Source: Salimicrobium album (GTDB lineage Bacteria; Bacillota; Bacilli; Bacillales; Halobacillaceae). From it: a DNA stretch of 64,000 bases. Position 1 is the first letter of the stretch. Every line of letters starts with the position of its first letter. The translations under genes and the position numbers were made by a program. The stretch is taken from assembly GCF_900107115.1 (NCBI RefSeq), contig NZ_FNOS01000001.1, positions 62,001 through 126,000 of the forward strand, written 5' to 3'. This document shows positions 26,766 through 36,240 of this stretch, one piece after another. The notes beneath the pieces were generated by a model. That model saw only the letters and a list, made by a program, of their open reading frames with translations, had not been told where the DNA came from and did no database searches.

Positions 26766-28898
26766 TTACTCCGTCTGCTGTCCTTCTTCACTCTGCTCTT
26801 TTTCTTTCTGTTCCACAAGGATCGCTTTTCTGGAAAGGTTTATCCGTCCCTGTCTGTCGATCTCTTTCACTTTTACTGTCAGCGTATCCCCTACATTGGC
26901 TACGTCTTCAGTTTTTTTAATGTGTTCTTCCGCCAGCTCGGAGATGTGTACGAGGCCTTCTTTGCCTTTGAACAGTTCCACGAAGGCTCCGAATTTCTCC
27001 ACCCGTTTCACTGTACCATCATATACTTCTCCCACTTCTACGTCACGAACGATATCTTCGATCACTTTTTTGGCGTTTTCATTCATTTCACTGTTTTGAG
27101 AGGAAATGAAAACAGTTCCATCCTGCTCAATATCGATTTTCACTCCTGTTTCTTCGATGATTTTATTGATCTGTTTACCGCTCGGACCAATGACATCACG
27201 AATTTTATCAGGGTTGATCGACATTTTCATAATTTTAGGAGCGTAGGAAGACAGTTCACTGCGTGTGGAAGGCATTACTTCAAGCATGTGACCGAGTATG
27301 TCCATTCTTCCTTTTTTCGCCTGTTCCAGCGCCTCTTTCAAAATATCTCTTGAAAGACCTTCAATCTTAATGTCCATCTGCAGGGCAGTGACACCCTTTT
27401 CGGTACCGGCTACTTTAAAATCCATATCTCCGAGAAAGTCTTCCATTCCCTGAATATCTGTCAGAATCGTATAATCGTCCCCTGATTTCACAAGGCCCAT
27501 GGCGATACCGGCTACGGGTGCTTTGATCGGCACACCGGCATCCATCATTGCAAGAGTACTGGCACATATACTGGCCTGGGAAGTGGAACCGTTGGATTCA
27601 AGCACTTCGGAAACGAGCCGTATAGTGTACGGAAATTCCTCTTCGGATGGAATGACCACTTCAAGCGCTCTTTCCCCCAAAGCTCCGTGGCCGATTTCAC
27701 GACGGCCCGGACCGCGTATCGGTCCTGTTTCACCGACGGAGAAGTTCGGAAAATTGTAATGGTGCATGAAGCGTTTTGATTCTTCCAGGTCCAGGCCATC
27801 CAGAATCTGGACTTCACCCAGTGCCCCAAGTGTACATACGCTGAGCGCCTGGGTCTGACCACGGGTGAACATCCCCGACCCGTGTGTACGTGGCAGCACA
27901 TCCACTCTTGAGGTAAGAGGTCGGATTTCACGCGGACTTCTGCCGTCAGGTCTTATTTTCTCTTTTGTAATCAGCCTGCGTACCTCGGCTTTTACAATAT
28001 CGTCAAGGATGGACTTGATCTGACTAATCTCTTCTTCTTCCAATTCCTCTTCGGCGACTTTATCCAGGTAGTCGTTCTTAGCCTTATCGATCGCTTCTTC
28101 CCGCGCTTTTTTATCATTAATCTGGATAGCTTCGACTATGGAAGCCGTAGCTTCCCTTTCCGTCTTCTGTTGAAGCTGTTCATCATTTGAAAGAAGTTGC
28201 ACTTCCATTTTTTCTTTTCCGGAAGCTTTAATGATCTCTTCCTGAAATTCCACCAGGCGTTTAATCTCTTCATGCCCGAACATTATCGCTTCAAGCATAT
28301 CCGCTTCCGGAACTTCAAGTGCTCCTGCCTCTACCATGTTGACAGCGTCTTTCGTTCCGGCCACTGTTAAATCGATGTCACTCGCTTTCTGCTGTTCGAC
28401 GGTCGGGTTGATGACGAATTTTCCGTCCACCCGTCCGACGATAACCCCGGCGATCGGTCCCGCGAACGGGAGATCGGAGACACTGAGTGCAATAGAAGAA
28501 CCTATCATCGCTGCGATTTCGGAGGAACAGTCCTGATCTACACTCATCACAGTGTTGATAACCTGGATATCGTTCCGGAATCCGTCCGGGAACAGCGGTC
28601 TGATCGGGCGATCAATCAAACGAGCAGTCAAAACCGCTTTGTCGCTCGGACGCCCTTCGCGCTTAATGAAACCGCCCGGTATTTTCCCTACGGCATATAG
28701 ACGTTCTTCATAGTTAATAGTCAACGGGAAAAACGGAAGGTCTTTCGGCTCTTTGGAACCGGTCGCTGTGGAAAGAACCGATGTATCACCATAGCTGATC
28801 ATCGCTGCTCCATTCGCCTGCTTTGCCATTTCACCTATTTCCACCGACAGCTTCTGACCGCCGATATCAATAGAAAACACTTGTTTATTATCTGTCAT
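26766..28898 (-). CDS. pnp: Polynucleotide phosphorylase
   Basis: PNPase degrades RNA 3' to 5' using phosphate and works with RNase Y. The 710-residue protein has two RNase PH domains separated by a helical domain, a KH domain ([16 protein letters not shown]) and an S1 domain ([20 protein letters not shown]), with an acidic/Gln-rich tail. The ATG follows GAGAGGAGT. It lies downstream of rpsO, as in most bacteria. Confidence 0.98.
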   Translation of the reverse strand: MTDNKQVFSIDIGGQKLSVEIGEMAKQANGAAMISYGDTSVLSTATGSKEPKDLPFFPLTINYEERLYAVGKIPGGFIKREGRPSDKAVLTARLIDRPIRPLFPDGFRNDIQVINTVMSVDQDCSSEIAAMIGSSIALSVSDLPFAGPIAGVIVGRVDGKFVINPTVEQQKASDIDLTVAGTKDAVNMVEAGALEVPEADMLEAIMFGHEEIKRLVEFQEEIIKASGKEKMEVQLLSNDEQLQQKTEREATASIVEAIQINDKKAREEAIDKAKNDYLDKVAEEELEEEEISQIKSILDDIVKAEVRRLITKEKIRPDGRSPREIRPLTSRVDVLPRTHGSGMFTRGQTQALSVCTLGALGEVQILDGLDLEESKRFMHHYNFPNFSVGETGPIRGPGRREIGHGALGERALEVVIPSEEEFPYTIRLVSEVLESNGSTSQASICASTLAMMDAGVPIKAPVAGIAMGLVKSGDDYTILTDIQGMEDFLGDMDFKVAGTEKGVTALQMDIKIEGLSRDILKEALEQAKKGRMDILGHMLEVMPSTRSELSSYAPKIMKMSINPDKIRDVIGPSGKQINKIIEETGVKIDIEQDGTVFISSQNSEMNENAKKVIEDIVRDVEVGEVYDGTVKRVEKFGAFVELFKGKEGLVHISELAEEHIKKTEDVANVGDTLTVKVKEIDRQGRINLSRKAILVEQKEKEQSEEGQQTE

Positions 28899-28973
28899 AG
28901 AAGATTGTACTCCTCTCTAATTTGCAATACCGATCAGTGTCACTAAACTTATACTTATAAATATGTAAACATA

Positions 28974-29003
28974 CAGAAAAAGCGGGATCCCTCCCGCTTT
29001 TAC
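28974..29003 (-). terminator. Intrinsic terminator between rpsO and pnp
   Basis: The stem AAAAGCGGGA/TCCCGCTTTT with a short loop (28977-29001) is followed by TCTGTATG. It gives partial separation of rpsO from pnp. Confidence 0.8.
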
Positions 29004-29010
29004 CTGTACG

Positions 29011-29280
29011 TTAGCGACGCAGACCAAGACTTTGGATCAACTCACGGTAACGTTTAATATCATTATTACGTAGATAGCTCAACAGATTACGACGTCTACC
29101 GACCATTTTCAACAGTCCGCGACGGGAATGATGATCATGTTTATGATAACGCAAATGGTTGTTCAGTGTAGTGATTTGCTCTGTTAAAACTGCGATTTGA
29201 ACTTCCGAAGACCCTGTATCATTTTCGTGAGTCTTGTACTGTTCGATAATTTCGTTTTTACGTTCCTTAGTTAAAGCCAT
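29011..29280 (-). CDS. rpsO: 30S ribosomal protein S15
   Basis: S15 is a primary 16S rRNA binder (central domain). The 89-residue protein shows the family blocks [24 protein letters not shown] and the C-terminal LIQSLGLRR. The start MALTKERK at 29280 follows AGGAGGTGGAGC; an in-frame extension of 14 residues upstream covers the leader and is not coding. S15 commonly represses its own mRNA through the leader. Confidence 0.98.
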   Translation of the reverse strand: MALTKERKNEIIEQYKTHENDTGSSEVQIAVLTEQITTLNNHLRYHKHDHHSRRGLLKMVGRRRNLLSYLRNNDIKRYRELIQSLGLRR

Positions 29281-29360
29281 TACAGCTCCACCTCCTAAAA
29301 TTAATTCATTCCCTTGCCCCAAGCGATCGTCGGTGAGTCGAAGCGCCTAGCGAAGGTTCA
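29281..29360 (-). promoter_or_regulatory. rpsO 5' leader, possible S15 autoregulatory RNA
   Basis: About 80 nt between the predicted transcription start and the rpsO ATG contain self-complementary GC-rich segments (AGGCGCTTCG, ACTCACCGACG, CTTGGGGC) before the ribosome-binding site. S15 leader control is known in several Bacillota with differing structures. This assignment is by position and fold potential only. Confidence 0.4.
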
Positions 29361-29366
29361 ATTTAA

Positions 29367-29395
29367 ATCATACAAAACTGAAAGAAAAAATGCAA
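29367..29395 (-). promoter_or_regulatory. Sigma-A promoter for rpsO
   Basis: There is a -35 TTGCAT (29390-29395), a 17-nt spacer and a -10 TATGAT (29367-29372). Confidence 0.75.
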
Positions 29396-29404
29396 CCTTT
29401 TGGG

Positions 29405-30175
29405 TCATTTTCGCAATTCTTTAAGAAAACGGACAGGCACATCCCCATTGCTCTTGTTACGTCCGTCTTTCCATTCAATTCTGCTTCCTTTCACCATTAC
29501 CTTCCCTCTCTCACCATCAACCTCTGCTTCATATTCTCCGTCTTCGGGATGATGATAATAGAGGGGTATCTCCAGTTCCCCTGCCCCGGCCGGCTTTGCG
29601 TATATTACGTAGCTGCGACCGAGAAGTTCATTGGCCGCAATCACCTCTCCTTCGTCCAGCAGTTTTCTTATCCGGGTGGAACTGACCTTTTCGCTATCTT
29701 CCTGGAATTCCTCGACGGTGGAAGATGTAAATCGGCCATCAGCCAGCTGATCGATGATTTCCATATTACCTTTTCCTTTATGCCCGAATGAAAAATCGAA
29801 TCCTGCTACTACATGAGCGATACATAGTCCTGCAAAATACTCATCCACAAACGTTTGCGGACTCAAAGATGCCAGTTCCTTCGTAAATGGTACAATGAAC
29901 AGGTAATCGGCTCCCAATTCTTCTATTAGCTTTTCTTTCACCGGCAAAGGGGTTAAGTATTGGGCATTTTCCACTCCCTTCAATACTACTGAAGGGTGAG
30001 GATCGAAAGTCATCACTCCCCACTTCCTGCCTTCTTTCTCTGCTATTCCTTTCGCTTTCATCATTACTTTGCGGTGACCTGTATGCACACCATCGAAAAA
30101 ACCGACAGCTGTTACGCTGGTCTCCACCTGCTCTTTCACACTACTGGTACGGTTATCCAATCGAAACACTTTCAT
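29405..30175 (-). CDS. ribF: FAD synthetase (RibF/RibC) with a reduced riboflavin kinase domain
   Basis: Bifunctional RibF phosphorylates riboflavin (C-domain) and adenylates FMN to FAD (N-domain). Here the N-domain is complete: GFFDGVHTGH at 25-34, TFDPHP at 57-62 and the SSTRIRK motif at 166-171. After GRSY (187-190), where the kinase normally has about 130 residues with a GFPTAN ATP/Mg site, only about 70 residues remain and no PTAN motif is visible. The protein is 256 residues against about 310-316 normally. FMN adenylyltransferase activity is likely and kinase activity unlikely; a kinase should be encoded elsewhere. No kinase remnant is visible downstream. Confidence 0.9.
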   Translation of the reverse strand: MKVFRLDNRTSSVKEQVETSVTAVGFFDGVHTGHRKVMMKAKGIAEKEGRKWGVMTFDPHPSVVLKGVENAQYLTPLPVKEKLIEELGADYLFIVPFTKELASLSPQTFVDEYFAGLCIAHVVAGFDFSFGHKGKGNMEIIDQLADGRFTSSTVEEFQEDSEKVSSTRIRKLLDEGEVIAANELLGRSYVIYAKPAGAGELEIPLYYHHPEDGEYEAEVDGERGKVMVKGSRIEWKDGRNKSNGDVPVRFLKELRK

Positions 30176-30197
30176 ACTTTCTCACCTGCTTCATTTA

Positions 30198-31073
30198 TTA
30201 CTGTTTAAGTACGCGGATCGGCTTTATCAGGCCCGGTTTATCAGGGTGGTCATGATACAGAGCAAGCAGCTCTCCCTTATGAACAGCGACGTGAATTTCT
30301 CCTGCACTCCAGTTGGCCGGGCGATCAAATCTCTGACCATTTCGGATAAGAGATGCCTCTTCTTCCGTGACCTCCCACTCAGGCAAATGAGGGACGGCTT
30401 TCTTCATCGGAAGCAGCCCATTGTTCAGTTTATCTCTGTCCAGATCTTCGAGTCTTACACAGTCGATTTCGGTAAAATCCCCGGTACCGGTCCTCGTTAA
30501 TTCCTTCATGTGTGCAGGCAGCCCGAGAGCTTTTCCTATATCCACGCAAAGCGTTCTTATGTAAGTTCCCTTGGAGCAGACCACTTTCACTCTGAACGAT
30601 TCCCTGCTCACTCTCTCCATCCAATGCAGTTCGTGAATCGTCACCTGCCGTTCAGGTCTTTCCACTTCCATACCTTCCCTCGCATATTCGTACAATCGCC
30701 TGCCATTTACTTTAACCGCCGAATACATGGGGGGCGCCTGCGTAATGTCTCCCTGAAAATCCTTCAGAACCTTCTGTATATAGTGATCGGAAATATCGGG
30801 TACTTCAGCCGTGTCGATCACTTCTCCCCAGGCATCTTCTGTCTCCGTAGCCGTGCCGAGAGAAATAACTGCCTCGTAAGTTTTTTCTGTATCAGTAAGA
30901 AAAGGAACGAGCTTAGTCGCTTTGCCGATACACAGCGGTAATACCCCTTCGACTTCAGGGTCCAGCGTACCGGTGTGACCGATTTTTTTCGTTCCGGCTA
31001 CTTTTCTTACCTTCACTACACAGTCATGGGAAGTTAACCCTTTGGGTTTCCATAATGGAAAAATACCATCCAT
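30198..31073 (-). CDS. truB: tRNA pseudouridine(55) synthase TruB
   Basis: TruB makes the T-loop pseudouridine at position 55 of tRNAs. The 291-residue protein has the WKPKGLTSHD block, the catalytic Asp in GTLDPEVEGVL (normally followed by A-T-G; Glu-Val here), YSAVKVNGRRLYE and a C-terminal PUA-like region. The ATG at 31073 is about 10 nt from GGAGGGG; an in-frame TTG six codons upstream overlaps that site. Confidence 0.96.
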   Translation of the reverse strand: MDGIFPLWKPKGLTSHDCVVKVRKVAGTKKIGHTGTLDPEVEGVLPLCIGKATKLVPFLTDTEKTYEAVISLGTATETEDAWGEVIDTAEVPDISDHYIQKVLKDFQGDITQAPPMYSAVKVNGRRLYEYAREGMEVERPERQVTIHELHWMERVSRESFRVKVVCSKGTYIRTLCVDIGKALGLPAHMKELTRTGTGDFTEIDCVRLEDLDRDKLNNGLLPMKKAVPHLPEWEVTEEEASLIRNGQRFDRPANWSAGEIHVAVHKGELLALYHDHPDKPGLIKPIRVLKQ

Positions 31074-31099
31074 ATTCCTGTTCCCCTCCAATTATAAAT

Positions 31100-31130
31100 G
31101 TAACCCCGGTTTTTGAGAACCCGGGGTTAC
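31100..31130 (-). terminator. Hairpin between rbfA and truB
   Basis: A 13-bp stem, GTAACCCCGGGTT with AAACCGGGGTTAC, includes the rbfA stop codon. The following ATTTATAA is weak, so some read-through into truB is expected. Confidence 0.65.
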
Positions 31131-31480
31131 GTGTTATTCGTGTCGTTCAGATTGTTCAACAGGGACTCGATGCGGTTTCCGCGTTCTACTGCTTCGTCAA
31201 TTTCGAAAGTAATTTCCGGTGTTTTCCTCAAACGGATTCTCTTTCCAATTTCAGAGCGTATGAACCCTCTGGCTTTGCCCAGTCCTGCAAGCGTATCCTG
31301 AAGTTCAGGTTCACCACCGAGCACGGTAATGTATACAGTTGCCTGCTGCAGGTCTCCGGTTACTTCCGCATCTGTCACAGTCACAAAACCTATACGCGGG
31401 TCTTTTATCTTTTTACTGATAATGTCCCCGAGTTCTTTTTTGATCTGCTCTGCTACACGATTCGCTCTCATTTCACTCAT
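31127..31480 (-). CDS. rbfA: Ribosome-binding factor A
   Basis: RbfA is a KH-like 30S maturation factor needed at low temperature. The 117-residue protein has the typical [19 protein letters not shown] start, [11 protein letters not shown] and [15 protein letters not shown]. It is the last gene of the nusA-infB operon. Confidence 0.96.
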   Translation of the reverse strand: MSEMRANRVAEQIKKELGDIISKKIKDPRIGFVTVTDAEVTGDLQQATVYITVLGGEPELQDTLAGLGKARGFIRSEIGKRIRLRKTPEITFEIDEAVERGNRIESLLNNLNDTNNT

Positions 31481-31498
31481 CTTTCTTCACCCGCTTTC

Positions 31499-31777
31499 CT
31501 AAAGACGTTCCAGAAAGGTATCCATTCGTTCAAATTCCGGAAAAGAATCAATAAAGTGTAACACTTTCTGAATGGTCTGTTCCGCTTTTTTATAATCGTA
31601 CGAGATGGTGACAACTCCAATTTTGGTCCGTTGCCAGAGATTCTGGTGATCGATTTCGCTCACAGAGACGTTAAATTCGTTTTGAATCCTGGATTGCACA
31701 CGGCGCAGAACCGCTCTTTTTTCTTTGAGCGATTGGGCACCGTGTATCATTCCATCAATCTCTGCACTTACAATCAC
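31499..31777 (-). CDS. ylxP: YlxP, DUF503 protein
   Basis: This 92-residue DUF503 protein has conserved [12 protein letters not shown] and [19 protein letters not shown] blocks. Its function is unclear; it is nearly always found between infB and rbfA, suggesting a role in ribosome assembly or initiation. Its ATG overlaps the infB stop by 4 nt. Confidence 0.92.
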   Translation of the reverse strand: MIVSAEIDGMIHGAQSLKEKRAVLRRVQSRIQNEFNVSVSEIDHQNLWQRTKIGVVTISYDYKKAEQTIQKVLHFIDSFPEFERMDTFLERL

Positions 31778-33831
31778 GTTCGTTCTACTTCTTCCATGAC
31801 GAATGGTTCAATGATATCTCCGATTTTTATATCGTTGAAGTTTTTGACGGTTATACCACATTCATAACCCTGCACTACTTCTTTAGCATCATCTTTGTAC
31901 CGTTTCAGCTGGTCAATCTCACCTTCGAAGATTACGACACCGTCACGGATGACGCGTACGCCAGCGTTCCGGTTGATTTTACCGTCCGTAACATAAGAAC
32001 CTGCGATGGTACCGATTTTTGAAACTTTAAAGATTTCGCGGACTTCCACCTGACCGATTATTTTTTCCTCGAATTCAGGATCGAGCATTCCCTTCATAGC
32101 GGCCTCAATTTCTTCAATAGCTTTGTAAATTACATTATGGAGTCTGATTTCAACGTTTTCGCCTTCGGCAGCCTTTCTTGCGTTACCGTCCGGTCGAACG
32201 TTGAATCCGATAATAACTCCGCTGGAGGCGGCAGCGAGGGAAACATCAGACTCTGTGATGGCTCCTACTCCGGTATGGATGATGTTAACTTTCACATCCT
32301 CAACTTCAATCTTTTCAAGAGAACCGGCCAGAGCTTCGACCGATCCCTGAACATCGGCTTTAAGGATAAGATTGATCTCTTTCAACTCACCTTGCTGGAT
32401 CTGTTCAAAAAGATCGTCGAGACTGACTTTCTGGGTCGATCGTCTTTCTTCTTCAATTTTTTGCTGTTTACGTGCCTCACCGATAGACTTGGCTCTCTTT
32501 TCATCTTCAAAGACGAGGAAACGATCTCCTGCATGAGGTACGTCATTAAGTCCCGTCACTTCCACTGGTGTAGAAGGAGCAGCTTCTTTCACCCGGCGGC
32601 CGATATCGTTGACCATGGCACGCACGCGGCCGTAAGTGTTACCTACAACTACGGAATCTCCGACGTTGAGAGTTCCATTCTGTACAAGAAGTGTTGCGAC
32701 AGGTCCTCTCCCTTTATCAAGTTCGGCTTCGATGACTGTTCCGAACGCAGGACGTGCAGGGTTGGCTTTAAGTTCTTCCATTTCGGAAACTAATGTAATC
32801 ATTTCCAGCAGGTCTTCTATTCCTTCTCCTGCAAGCGCGGACATCTTCACAAAAATCGTCTCTCCGCCGTAATCTTCGGCAACCAGTTCGAACTGCATTA
32901 GTTCCTGCATGATACGATCAGGATTCGCACCTTCCACATCCATTTTGTTAACGGCAACGATAATCGGTACTTCAGCTGCTTTAGCATGTGAAATTGCTTC
33001 TCTCGTCTGCGGCATTACGCCGTCATCAGCTGCAACGACAAGAATCGCTATGTCCGTTACCTGCGCACCACGGGAACGCATACTTGTAAATGCCGCGTGT
33101 CCAGGCGTATCTAGAAATGTAACTTTTTTATCGTTTTCTTCGATCTGGTACGCTCCGATATGCTGCGTAATTCCCCCTGCTTCTCCTGCAGTGACCTTCG
33201 TATTACGGATCGAGTCAAGGAGAGTAGTCTTCCCGTGGTCAACGTGACCCATTATGGTTACAACGGCAGGACGTTCTTCAAGGTCTTCCGGGTTATCTTC
33301 GAAGGTGAGGTTTTCGATATCGGTTTCGTCCACCGCTTCTTTTTCTTCGACCTCCACACCGAACTCGTCACCGATCAGTTCAATCGTATCGCTGTCGAGA
33401 GTCTGGTTCTTATTGGCCATAACTCCCATAAGGAGAAGTTTCTTCAATATTTCGGAAGAATCCTTGTTCAGCTTCTCCGCAAGTTCGCTCACCGTAAGTG
33501 TGCCTTCGTAAAATACTTTTGAAGGGGTCTCGTTTTTACTTTTTGGTTTTCTCTCCTGCTGTTTGTGAGCTTCCTGTTTATTTTTCGCTTTTTTATTATT
33601 GCTTTTCTTTTTCTTAGGCTTTTTCTCTGTGCTTTTCTGCTTATTCTCAGCAGGCTTTTCTTCCTGACCGGAAGAAGGGTTGAACGTTTTATCCAGTTGC
33701 TGCTGGGTTTCTTCCGTTATGGCAACCATGTGGTTCGTAACGTCCATCCCCATTTCATTAAGTGTTTCGATCACTTTTTTATTTTCTACATTGTTCTTTT
33801 TGGCGTATTCGTAAATTCTCATTTTACTCAT
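31774..33831 (-). CDS. infB: Translation initiation factor IF-2
   Basis: IF-2 is the GTPase that brings initiator tRNA to the 30S subunit. The 685-residue protein begins [12 protein letters not shown] (IF2_N), has a Lys/Glu/Gln-rich linker (about 55-105), a second IF2_N motif, then the G domain ([25 protein letters not shown]) and beta-barrel domains II-IV. The start at 33831 follows GGGGGTG; a longer in-frame reading runs back into ylxQ. Confidence 0.98.
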   Translation of the reverse strand: MSKMRIYEYAKKNNVENKKVIETLNEMGMDVTNHMVAITEETQQQLDKTFNPSSGQEEKPAENKQKSTEKKPKKKKSNNKKAKNKQEAHKQQERKPKSKNETPSKVFYEGTLTVSELAEKLNKDSSEILKKLLLMGVMANKNQTLDSDTIELIGDEFGVEVEEKEAVDETDIENLTFEDNPEDLEERPAVVTIMGHVDHGKTTLLDSIRNTKVTAGEAGGITQHIGAYQIEENDKKVTFLDTPGHAAFTSMRSRGAQVTDIAILVVAADDGVMPQTREAISHAKAAEVPIIVAVNKMDVEGANPDRIMQELMQFELVAEDYGGETIFVKMSALAGEGIEDLLEMITLVSEMEELKANPARPAFGTVIEAELDKGRGPVATLLVQNGTLNVGDSVVVGNTYGRVRAMVNDIGRRVKEAAPSTPVEVTGLNDVPHAGDRFLVFEDEKRAKSIGEARKQQKIEEERRSTQKVSLDDLFEQIQQGELKEINLILKADVQGSVEALAGSLEKIEVEDVKVNIIHTGVGAITESDVSLAAASSGVIIGFNVRPDGNARKAAEGENVEIRLHNVIYKAIEEIEAAMKGMLDPEFEEKIIGQVEVREIFKVSKIGTIAGSYVTDGKINRNAGVRVIRDGVVIFEGEIDQLKRYKDDAKEVVQGYECGITVKNFNDIKIGDIIEPFVMEEVERT

Positions 33832-33835
33832 ACTT

Positions 33836-34153
33836 TCACCCCCGATTAATTTCCTCGAGTAACGACTGCATTTTTTTGGCGAAACCTTTCTCCGTAACTG
33901 CGATCGCAACTCGTCCCGATTTCCCTATTGCCTGCGAGATCGTCTGACGATCGTCCACTTCGAAAATCGGGATTTGATAATAGCTGCATTTGTCATTCAG
34001 CTTTTTCTTTGTCTGTTTCCCGGTATCTGCGGCAACTAATACTAGTTTCGCACGTTTCGACTGGATGTCTTTTACGATGGATTCTTCCCCCACCGTTATT
34101 TTACCGGCTCTCATTGCCAGTCCGAGAAAATCCAGATAGGTACCTTTACTCAA
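33836..34153 (-). CDS. ylxQ: YlxQ, L7Ae-family RNA-binding protein
   Basis: This 105-residue L7Ae/L30e-fold protein binds kink-turn RNA in the family. It shows [17 protein letters not shown] and [16 protein letters not shown]. It overlaps rnpM (ylxR) by 8 nt and lies before infB, the standard place. Its exact RNA target is not established. Confidence 0.92.
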   Translation of the reverse strand: MSKGTYLDFLGLAMRAGKITVGEESIVKDIQSKRAKLVLVAADTGKQTKKKLNDKCSYYQIPIFEVDDRQTISQAIGKSGRVAIAVTEKGFAKKMQSLLEEINRG

Positions 34154-34421
34154 TTTCGGTCACTTGTGTTCTTAACTGTTCGAACACCTCGGAATCGATG
34201 CCCGTGTTCAAATGCCTTGCGAGCATTCCCTGTTCTTCTGCGGTATTGATTACAGACAGATCTTTAGAAATGTAGGCACCTCTGCCATTCTTTTTACCGG
34301 TCGGGTCTACGAAGACCTCTCCCTCTTTATTGCGAACTACGCGAATCAACTGCTGTTTCGGCTTCATTTCCTGGGTTACTACACACTTTCGTAAAGGTGT
34401 CTTTTTTTTCTGTCTAGGCAT
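34146..34421 (-). CDS. rnpM: RnpM (YlxR), RNase P modulator
   Basis: This 91-residue protein of the YlxR family has the conserved PLRKCVVT start and the GRGAYI motif. In B. subtilis it binds and modulates RNase P, as recently reported. It is basic and lies between nusA and ylxQ with normal spacing. Confidence 0.92.
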   Translation of the reverse strand: MPRQKKKTPLRKCVVTQEMKPKQQLIRVVRNKEGEVFVDPTGKKNGRGAYISKDLSVINTAEEQGMLARHLNTGIDSEVFEQLRTQVTEIE

Positions 34422-34442
34422 GAATATTCCCCTTTCTCCTTA

Positions 34443-35549
34443 TCACTCTTCCAAAGGATCAGGATTATCCGCCGCCTCTTCCTCCAGGTCGCTGTCATCA
34501 TCAAGAAGGCCGTTTTCGAGAGCTTCCGATTCACTTTTAATGTCAATCTTCCACCCGGTTAATTTAGCCGCCAGTCTGGCGTTCTGACCTCTTTTACCTA
34601 TAGCAAGCGAGAGCTGATAATCCGGCACGATCACCGTCGTTGCCTGTTCCTCTTCATTGACGATGACTTTACGTACTTTGGAAGGACTGAGTGCATTAGT
34701 GACATATACAACCGGATCTTCCGACCACTGTACAATGTCTATTTTTTCGCCTTTAAGCTCATCCACTATAGTCTGTACGCGCTGACCGCCCTGACCGACA
34801 CAGGAGCCGACCGGATCGATTTCCGGATCTTCCGCATATACGGAAATTTTAGAGCGGTCTCCGGCTTCACGTGCCACAGACGTCACTTCTACTGTCCCGT
34901 CGTATATTTCCGGCACTTCCATTTCAAAGAGACGCTTCAGTAAATTCGGATGCGTTCTCGAAACATAAACGTGTGGACCCTTATTATTGTTTTCCACTTT
35001 TGTAACATAAACTTTAAGACGTTCATGGACGTTGTACGTTTCTTTCGGCATCTGTTCTCCCTCGGGAAGCCGGGCTTCCACTTTACCGAGATTTACGTAG
35101 ACGAACCGGTTGTCTTTCCTTTGGATAATGCCGTTCATAATATCTTCTTCGCGATCGACATACTCTCCGTAAATAATTCCGCGTTCCGCTTCCCTGACTC
35201 GCTGGGTCACTACCTGTTTGGCAGCCTGAGCGGCTATTCTTCCGAAATCTGCGGGAGTCACTTCCACTTCCACAACATCTTCGGCTTCATAGTTAGGGTT
35301 GATTTCCTTTGCTTCTTCAGTGGAAATTTCCTGCTGGTTATCTTCCACTTCATCCACTACTGTTTTTTGAGCAAAAACTTTCATAGCGCCTTCTTCTTCA
35401 TTTATACTTACGCGAACGTTTGTAGCGGCATTAAAATTCTTTTTATATGCTGAAATCAAAGCAGCTTCCAACGCCTCGAGCAGAAAATCCTTATCGATGC
35501 CTTTTTCTTTTTCCAAATAATTCATGGCATCAAACAATTGCTGACTCAC
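34443..35549 (-). CDS. nusA: Transcription termination/antitermination factor NusA
   Basis: NusA binds RNA polymerase and stimulates pausing and intrinsic termination. The 368-residue protein has the N-terminal RNAP-binding domain, an S1 domain (GIIQRKDNRFVYVNLGKVEA) and two KH domains (SCVGQGGQRVQTIVDEL and IGKRGQNARLAAKLTGW), and ends in an acidic tail. It is co-transcribed with rimP and probably limits its own operon through the leader terminator at 36140-36176. Confidence 0.98.
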   Translation of the reverse strand: MSQQLFDAMNYLEKEKGIDKDFLLEALEAALISAYKKNFNAATNVRVSINEEEGAMKVFAQKTVVDEVEDNQQEISTEEAKEINPNYEAEDVVEVEVTPADFGRIAAQAAKQVVTQRVREAERGIIYGEYVDREEDIMNGIIQRKDNRFVYVNLGKVEARLPEGEQMPKETYNVHERLKVYVTKVENNNKGPHVYVSRTHPNLLKRLFEMEVPEIYDGTVEVTSVAREAGDRSKISVYAEDPEIDPVGSCVGQGGQRVQTIVDELKGEKIDIVQWSEDPVVYVTNALSPSKVRKVIVNEEEQATTVIVPDYQLSLAIGKRGQNARLAAKLTGWKIDIKSESEALENGLLDDDSDLEEEAADNPDPLEE

Positions 35550-35566
35550 CTGAATCCACCCCTTTA

Positions 35567-36040
35567 TTAATTAAACGTAACTGCCAGTCGTGCTTTGGCT
35601 ATCTTATTAAACGGCACTTCCAGCGTCTTTCTTCTCGTTTTTATTCTTATTTCAACCTCAGCAACTTCATCATGGAAACTTCTGAGTGTTCCTTCAAATT
35701 CTTTTTCCCCTTCTACGGGCTCATAAAGCTTCATGTAGACGTATTCTCCGACATACTTCTCGAAATCCTCTTTCTTCTTAAGCGGTCTTTCTGCACCAGG
35801 AGAAGAAACATCGAGGAAGTAAGGGGAATCAACAGGGTCTTCTTCATCAAGTTTTTCACTCAACTTCTCGGAGACGATCCCGCATTCTTCAATATCAATA
35901 CCATTTTCTTTATCAATAAAAACGCGTAGAAACCAGTTCTTTCCTTCTTTTTCAAATACTACATCGACTAATTCTGCATTAAGATCCTGTAAGATCGGCA
36001 TGACTAATTGTTCTGTTACTTTAATTACGTCCTGACTCAA
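35567..36040 (-). CDS. rimP: Ribosome maturation factor RimP, TTG start
   Basis: RimP assists 30S assembly. The 157-residue protein has NWFLRVFIDKENGIDIEEC and YFLDVSSPGAERPLK. I start it at the TTG at 36040, 8 nt from AGGAGG, which aligns with the B. subtilis start. A GTG two codons earlier is only 2 nt from the ribosome-binding site. It is first in the nusA-infB operon behind a regulated leader. A weak start codon would also keep expression low. Confidence 0.93.
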   Translation of the reverse strand: MSQDVIKVTEQLVMPILQDLNAELVDVVFEKEGKNWFLRVFIDKENGIDIEECGIVSEKLSEKLDEEDPVDSPYFLDVSSPGAERPLKKKEDFEKYVGEYVYMKLYEPVEGEKEFEGTLRSFHDEVAEVEIRIKTRRKTLEVPFNKIAKARLAVTFN

Positions 36041-36058
36041 CCACACGACCTCCTTACG

Positions 36059-36202
36059 CTATATTTTCTTTTTCTCATGAGAAACCGCTATGATCATTAT
36101 CATAGCGGCAGCAATAAGCAGGGAGAAGCTCATAAAAAATAGAAACAAAAGAGTGGGCGTATCCCCACTCTTTTCCCTGCTTGCTATCACGTTTCCAACC
36201 AT
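36059..36202 (-). CDS. Possible 47-residue membrane peptide in the rimP leader
   Basis: An uninterrupted ATG-started frame of 47 codons fills the rimP leader and ends 8 nt before the rimP ribosome-binding site. It encodes a polar N-terminus (MVGNVIASREKSGD), a hydrophobic stretch of about 24 residues and a basic end (HEKKKI), as in a small single-pass membrane protein. No ribosome-binding site precedes the ATG, which coincides with the predicted transcription start, so it would need leaderless initiation. The frame overlaps the attenuator hairpin, whose T-run encodes part of the hydrophobic stretch. It may be chance. Confidence 0.25.
   Translation of the reverse strand: MVGNVIASREKSGDTPTLLFLFFMSFSLLIAAAMIMIIAVSHEKKKI
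36085..36108 (-). promoter_or_regulatory. Second hairpin in the rimP-nusA leader
   Basis: A 10-bp perfect stem CCGCTATGAT/ATCATAGCGG with a 4-nt loop lies between the attenuator and the rimP start, with only a short TTTCTC after it. Confidence 0.6.
36140..36176 (-). terminator. NusA-type attenuator in the rimP-nusA leader (also polC terminator)
   Basis: An 11-bp stem AAAAGAGTGGG/CCCACTCTTTT (36147-36157 with 36164-36174) is followed by an interrupted T-tract GTTTCTATTTTTT. It lies downstream of a promoter and before rimP, the layout by which B. subtilis NusA limits its own operon. Interrupted T-tracts are typical of NusA-dependent terminators. It would also end polC transcripts. Confidence 0.8.
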
Positions 36203-36206
36203 AATT

Positions 36207-36235
36207 AATATATCATAATTGGCTCCGGTACGCAA
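36207..36235 (-). promoter_or_regulatory. Sigma-A promoter for rimP-nusA-infB operon
   Basis: There is a -35 TTGCGT (36230-36235), a 17-nt spacer and a -10 TATATT (36207-36212), immediately after the polC stop and upstream of the attenuator. Confidence 0.65.
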
Positions 36236-36240
36236 CTTGC

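Noticed and set aside
30198-31073. TruB with GTLDPEVEGVL instead of GTLDPxATGVL as an inactive enzyme
   Set aside because: The catalytic Asp is retained and the Ala-Thr to Val-Glu change near it is a tolerated position in some homologues; not enough to call loss of activity.
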